Shown here: piece after piece, positions 61,922 to 64,000 of the stretch
Layout of the letters: every line of letters starts with the position of its first letter
Position numbering within the stretch: the first letter of the stretch is position 1
Assembly: GCA_020073265.1 (NCBI GenBank)
Contig: JAIQFN010000016.1
Location: forward strand, 39,753-103,752
Origin: Terriglobia bacterium
Lineage (GTDB): Bacteria; Acidobacteriota; Terriglobia; Bryobacterales; Bryobacteraceae
Length of the DNA stretch: 64,000 nucleotides
Direction: 5' to 3'
The notes under the pieces: generated by a model
What the model saw: only the letters and a program-made list of their open reading frames with translations
What the model was told of the DNA's origin: nothing
Database searches by the model: none
Translations under genes and position numbers: made by a program

Positions 61922-63775
61922 TCACAATGGTGCCTCGCCTAAGTAGTACAAGCGTATTTCATTTAGAAGCCGTCCGGCGATTTCATGTGTACTTTCCTTC
62001 AACATTCCGTCGATGCGGTCAGGGAGCGTCGCCGCTCGGTTGAAATCCATCTCCGCGGCCGTTGAGGGGGGCATCTTCAGGAAGGTCCACGGTCCCGACG
62101 CCCGGGCCAAAATCGCTTTCGCCTGCGCAAAATATACAAACCCTCTAAGGATATAGCCTTCGGGCCCAGTCGGATTCGCTTCGACTGCGCTTGAACAAAG
62201 CGATAGTGCAAGATGCCGGTCGAAGTCTTCCAATTGAGATTTCTGAGGACTCTCTGGATCAGCCGAAATAATCTTCGTTACCGCGTCATAGCATCGAATT
62301 GCGAGAGCCTCGTTCCGGGCCTGCACTATCCCGGGAGACGGGTCCAACTTTGCGATTTGCTCCAGTTGTGAGTCAATGGTCAGCCACGTAAATGACTTTG
62401 CTGATACATAGCTCGGATGAGCATTCTTCGGTGGCGGGAAGTCCAGTGCGTATTCCATCCTTCTAGTCAGATCCCACATCGCCGTAGCAATCGGCACTGC
62501 CTTATGAAGTTCATCTCCGGCACTTAGTACACCGACCACATTTGTCCAATGATTTAGATTGACGAATTCCCGCCAAGTTGCCGGATAGGTTTGCTTTGCC
62601 AGGGTAATCGCCTCCGCATAATATTGTCTCGCCGGATTGACCTGATCCAGATCGAGAAATGAGTTGCCGCACACAAGACGGGCCTCAATTCTCTGCTGTG
62701 CTGATTGCAACCGATCGGCAATCGCTATTGCGAATCGACACTCCTGCCGGAAGGCGGTTTGCCGTTGCGAGTCAATGTGCTTAAAGAGCCCGCGCGCCAT
62801 CTCCCTGTACCACCCTTTCAGTTCAATGTCGTTCTTCGGCGCGGGCTCATTGGTTGAACTCTTAGGAACATGAAGGTATGCATCGGCCATTCGTAGGTGA
62901 ATCTTACACTCGAACTTGCGTGCCAGGGACACATCCGAGGATTCCAGCCTACGAGCCGAGTCCAATGCTGCGTTGTATGTCTCTAGGGCCTTCGGAACCA
63001 TATCCCGGTCACTGTACGAGTCGCCAAGGGGTAGCTCGATCATCACGGCTGTTACGTTTCGAAGGAGAGGTGAAGACTTTGCCAACATAGATGCGCGGTC
63101 AAACGCACGTTGGGCCCCCGCGTAGTCATCTTGCGCGAGCAAGCAATCACCTAGGAACACGAACAGAATGGCTTCTTCTGCAGGGCCGGCAGCTTGCGAC
63201 TCCTCTGCCAGTTCTCTCACCTGGGCAGCAATTTCTTGTAGTTTGCTCTCTCCCGCTGTCTCGTCGAAATCACTCACCAGCCCGAGAAGGGCAAGACGAA
63301 ACAGAAGGAAAAAGGCTTCACCTACAAAGCTGCGAGGCATTTCGAGGCGGGCCTGAACCAGTGCATCGTCCACGTACGTTGTCGGGTCCTGCCGACACTC
63401 AAATGAGGTCTTTTCTGATATCTCCTGCTGATCCTGGTCCGGAAGCAGCGCGCAAAGTGACGCCATTCCGATCAGGGTTGAAATGTCGTTTGGATTGAGC
63501 CGAAACGCCTTGTGAATCCATGAGCCTGCCTCTGAAAGGTTCCGTTGGACTAATTCCGCAGTGCCTAACAAAACGTACGTCTGGGCGAGATCCGCTTCTT
63601 TCAAAGCGACTGAGTTCTCCCATTCATTAACGGCGAGCCCAAAATCTTGTCGGTAGAAAGCTGCAAGTCCACGGTCGTAGGCTGTACTGTCGGCTCGGTG
63701 TTGCACCCAATCTTCGATTGCTTGCCGGACAGCATTCGGAGACACTCCGAACTCGGAAGCCCTTTGCAGAATCAA
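61922..63775 (-). CDS. TPR-repeat protein of atypical composition, possibly N-terminally truncated
   Basis: 617 residues counted from TTG 63775; no ATG or GTG with a ribosome-binding site is near, and a stop lies 11 codons further up, so the start is doubtful. The N-terminal part shows TPR-like helices (YDRGLAAFYRQDFGLAVNEWE, ADLAQTYVLLGTAELVQ, GSWIHKAFRLNPNDISTLIG) and more follow (GDCLLAQDDYAGAQRAFDRA, KALETYNAALDSAR). The C-terminal 150 residues (CSSAVEANPTGPEGYILRGFVYF, FNRAATLPDRIDGML) continue the pattern. Codon usage is clearly less GC-rich than elsewhere in the window. No enzymatic domain is seen. A scaffold or partner of a lost neighbouring domain is possible. Confidence 0.7.
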   Translation of the reverse strand: MILQRASEFGVSPNAVRQAIEDWVQHRADSTAYDRGLAAFYRQDFGLAVNEWENSVALKEADLAQTYVLLGTAELVQRNLSEAGSWIHKAFRLNPNDISTLIGMASLCALLPDQDQQEISEKTSFECRQDPTTYVDDALVQARLEMPRSFVGEAFFLLFRLALLGLVSDFDETAGESKLQEIAAQVRELAEESQAAGPAEEAILFVFLGDCLLAQDDYAGAQRAFDRASMLAKSSPLLRNVTAVMIELPLGDSYSDRDMVPKALETYNAALDSARRLESSDVSLARKFECKIHLRMADAYLHVPKSSTNEPAPKNDIELKGWYREMARGLFKHIDSQRQTAFRQECRFAIAIADRLQSAQQRIEARLVCGNSFLDLDQVNPARQYYAEAITLAKQTYPATWREFVNLNHWTNVVGVLSAGDELHKAVPIATAMWDLTRRMEYALDFPPPKNAHPSYVSAKSFTWLTIDSQLEQIAKLDPSPGIVQARNEALAIRCYDAVTKIISADPESPQKSQLEDFDRHLALSLCSSAVEANPTGPEGYILRGFVYFAQAKAILARASGPWTFLKMPPSTAAEMDFNRAATLPDRIDGMLKESTHEIAGRLLNEIRLYYLGEAPL

Positions 63776-64000
63776 TGCGGTGGCCCCCTGAGCTGGGACA
63801 AATAGTTAAGACACAGTTCGCCGTTCGATGAAAACTGCTCGACCGGCAAGACGACATTACAGCATACTGGTGCCCGGCTGGTGAAGCGGAAGCGGGCACT
63901 GCTGGAGAGCAACTCGCCGAGGAATAGCCGGCTGGAAACTCATCGAGACGATGGGTGGGGGCGGCAGCCGTAGTCGCCCCCAAGCTTTGCCAGCAAGAGA
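63776..64000. other. Right edge of window, no gene identified
   Basis: About 225 bp with short open frames only. It contains a tract 63781-63814 that resembles the repeat-containing end of an IS21-like element but points the wrong way for an insertion into the TPR gene, and the second CTGGTGCCCGG copy at 63867-63877. Nothing more can be supported. Confidence 0.4.

Noticed and set aside
61635..61925. 96-codon minus-strand frame between globin and TPR genes
   Set aside because: No ribosome-binding site, no family resemblance, and it overlaps the tRNA fragment and the globin end.
63781..63814. IS21-like terminal sequence at the right edge
   Set aside because: The TG/CA end points away from the window edge, so the element body would have to lie inside the TPR gene, where no transposase is present. 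Resemblance is too short to claim.

Overview
The window looks like a chromosomal segment of a GC-rich acidobacterium of the Solibacter/Bryobacter type. This rests on recurring family types: secreted M14 peptidases, VWFA-related proteins, ECF sigma/Ser-Thr kinase pairs, cytochrome c–copper monooxygenase-like fusions and dispersed double-hairpin repeats. It holds about 60 protein genes and one complete tRNA (Ala-CGC); there is no rRNA, CRISPR array or intact transposase. Species-level assignment is inference.

Layout. 0–9 kb: hydrolases (CocE/NonD fragment, M14 carboxypeptidase, an SDR lacking its nucleotide-binding segment, S58 and M20 peptidases), a phosphoesterase, a DUF4159 protein and a STAS protein. 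9–13 kb: a split LigD (phosphoesterase and polymerase as separate coupled genes), a small coiled-coil membrane protein and an ABC-2 exporter. 13–20 kb: amidohydrolase, amidase, enoyl-CoA hydratase and hemD, then a truncated ATP synthase block (atpZ, atpI, atpB, atpE) whose c subunit has Na+-site residues, then a dihydrodipicolinate-synthase-family lyase. 19.7–26.2 kb: copper/heme cluster A (heavy-metal-binding-domain protein, small cytochrome c, two cytochrome c–PHM-like fusions) with pyrF. 26.5–33 kb: HTH protein, flgM-flgN-flgK-flgL, xseA and a sigma-54 activator with a degenerate receiver.

32.8–35.3 kb: a sortase, a VWFA protein and a protein ending in an LPKTA sorting signal. 35.5–40 kb: tandem-domain ThyX, Dcd, a Tat-type amidase and a secreted VOC protein. 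39.85–40.96 kb: an AT-richer islet with one DUF2971-type gene between two 68-bp direct repeats, next to tRNA-Ala. 41–48 kb: a tightly coupled run of uvrA, a deoxyhypusine-synthase-like gene, a CPBP protease, mtnA and a TlpA-like thioredoxin, then two related membrane proteins. 48–57 kb: copper/heme cluster B (COX15-like protein, multicopper oxidase, small membrane protein, divergent histidine kinase, two more cytochrome c–PHM-like fusions, second heavy-metal-binding-domain protein, DUF4214 protein). 57–61.6 kb: ECF sigma factor, TPR Ser/Thr kinase and globin in one operon, with a second globin divergent. From 61.67 kb the composition turns AT-rich just after a 22-nt tRNA 3'-end fragment, and a TPR gene of foreign character follows to the window edge.

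How it fits together. Clusters A and B repeat the same module: two extracytoplasmic proteins joining a c-type heme to a complete set of PHM-like copper ligands, plus one heavy-metal-binding-domain protein. This is the best candidate for an undercharacterised biochemical system. The best candidate for a nucleic-acid-level novelty is the family of 5'-GTGGC double hairpins: three copies share exact geometry while their stem sequences change in a compensated way.
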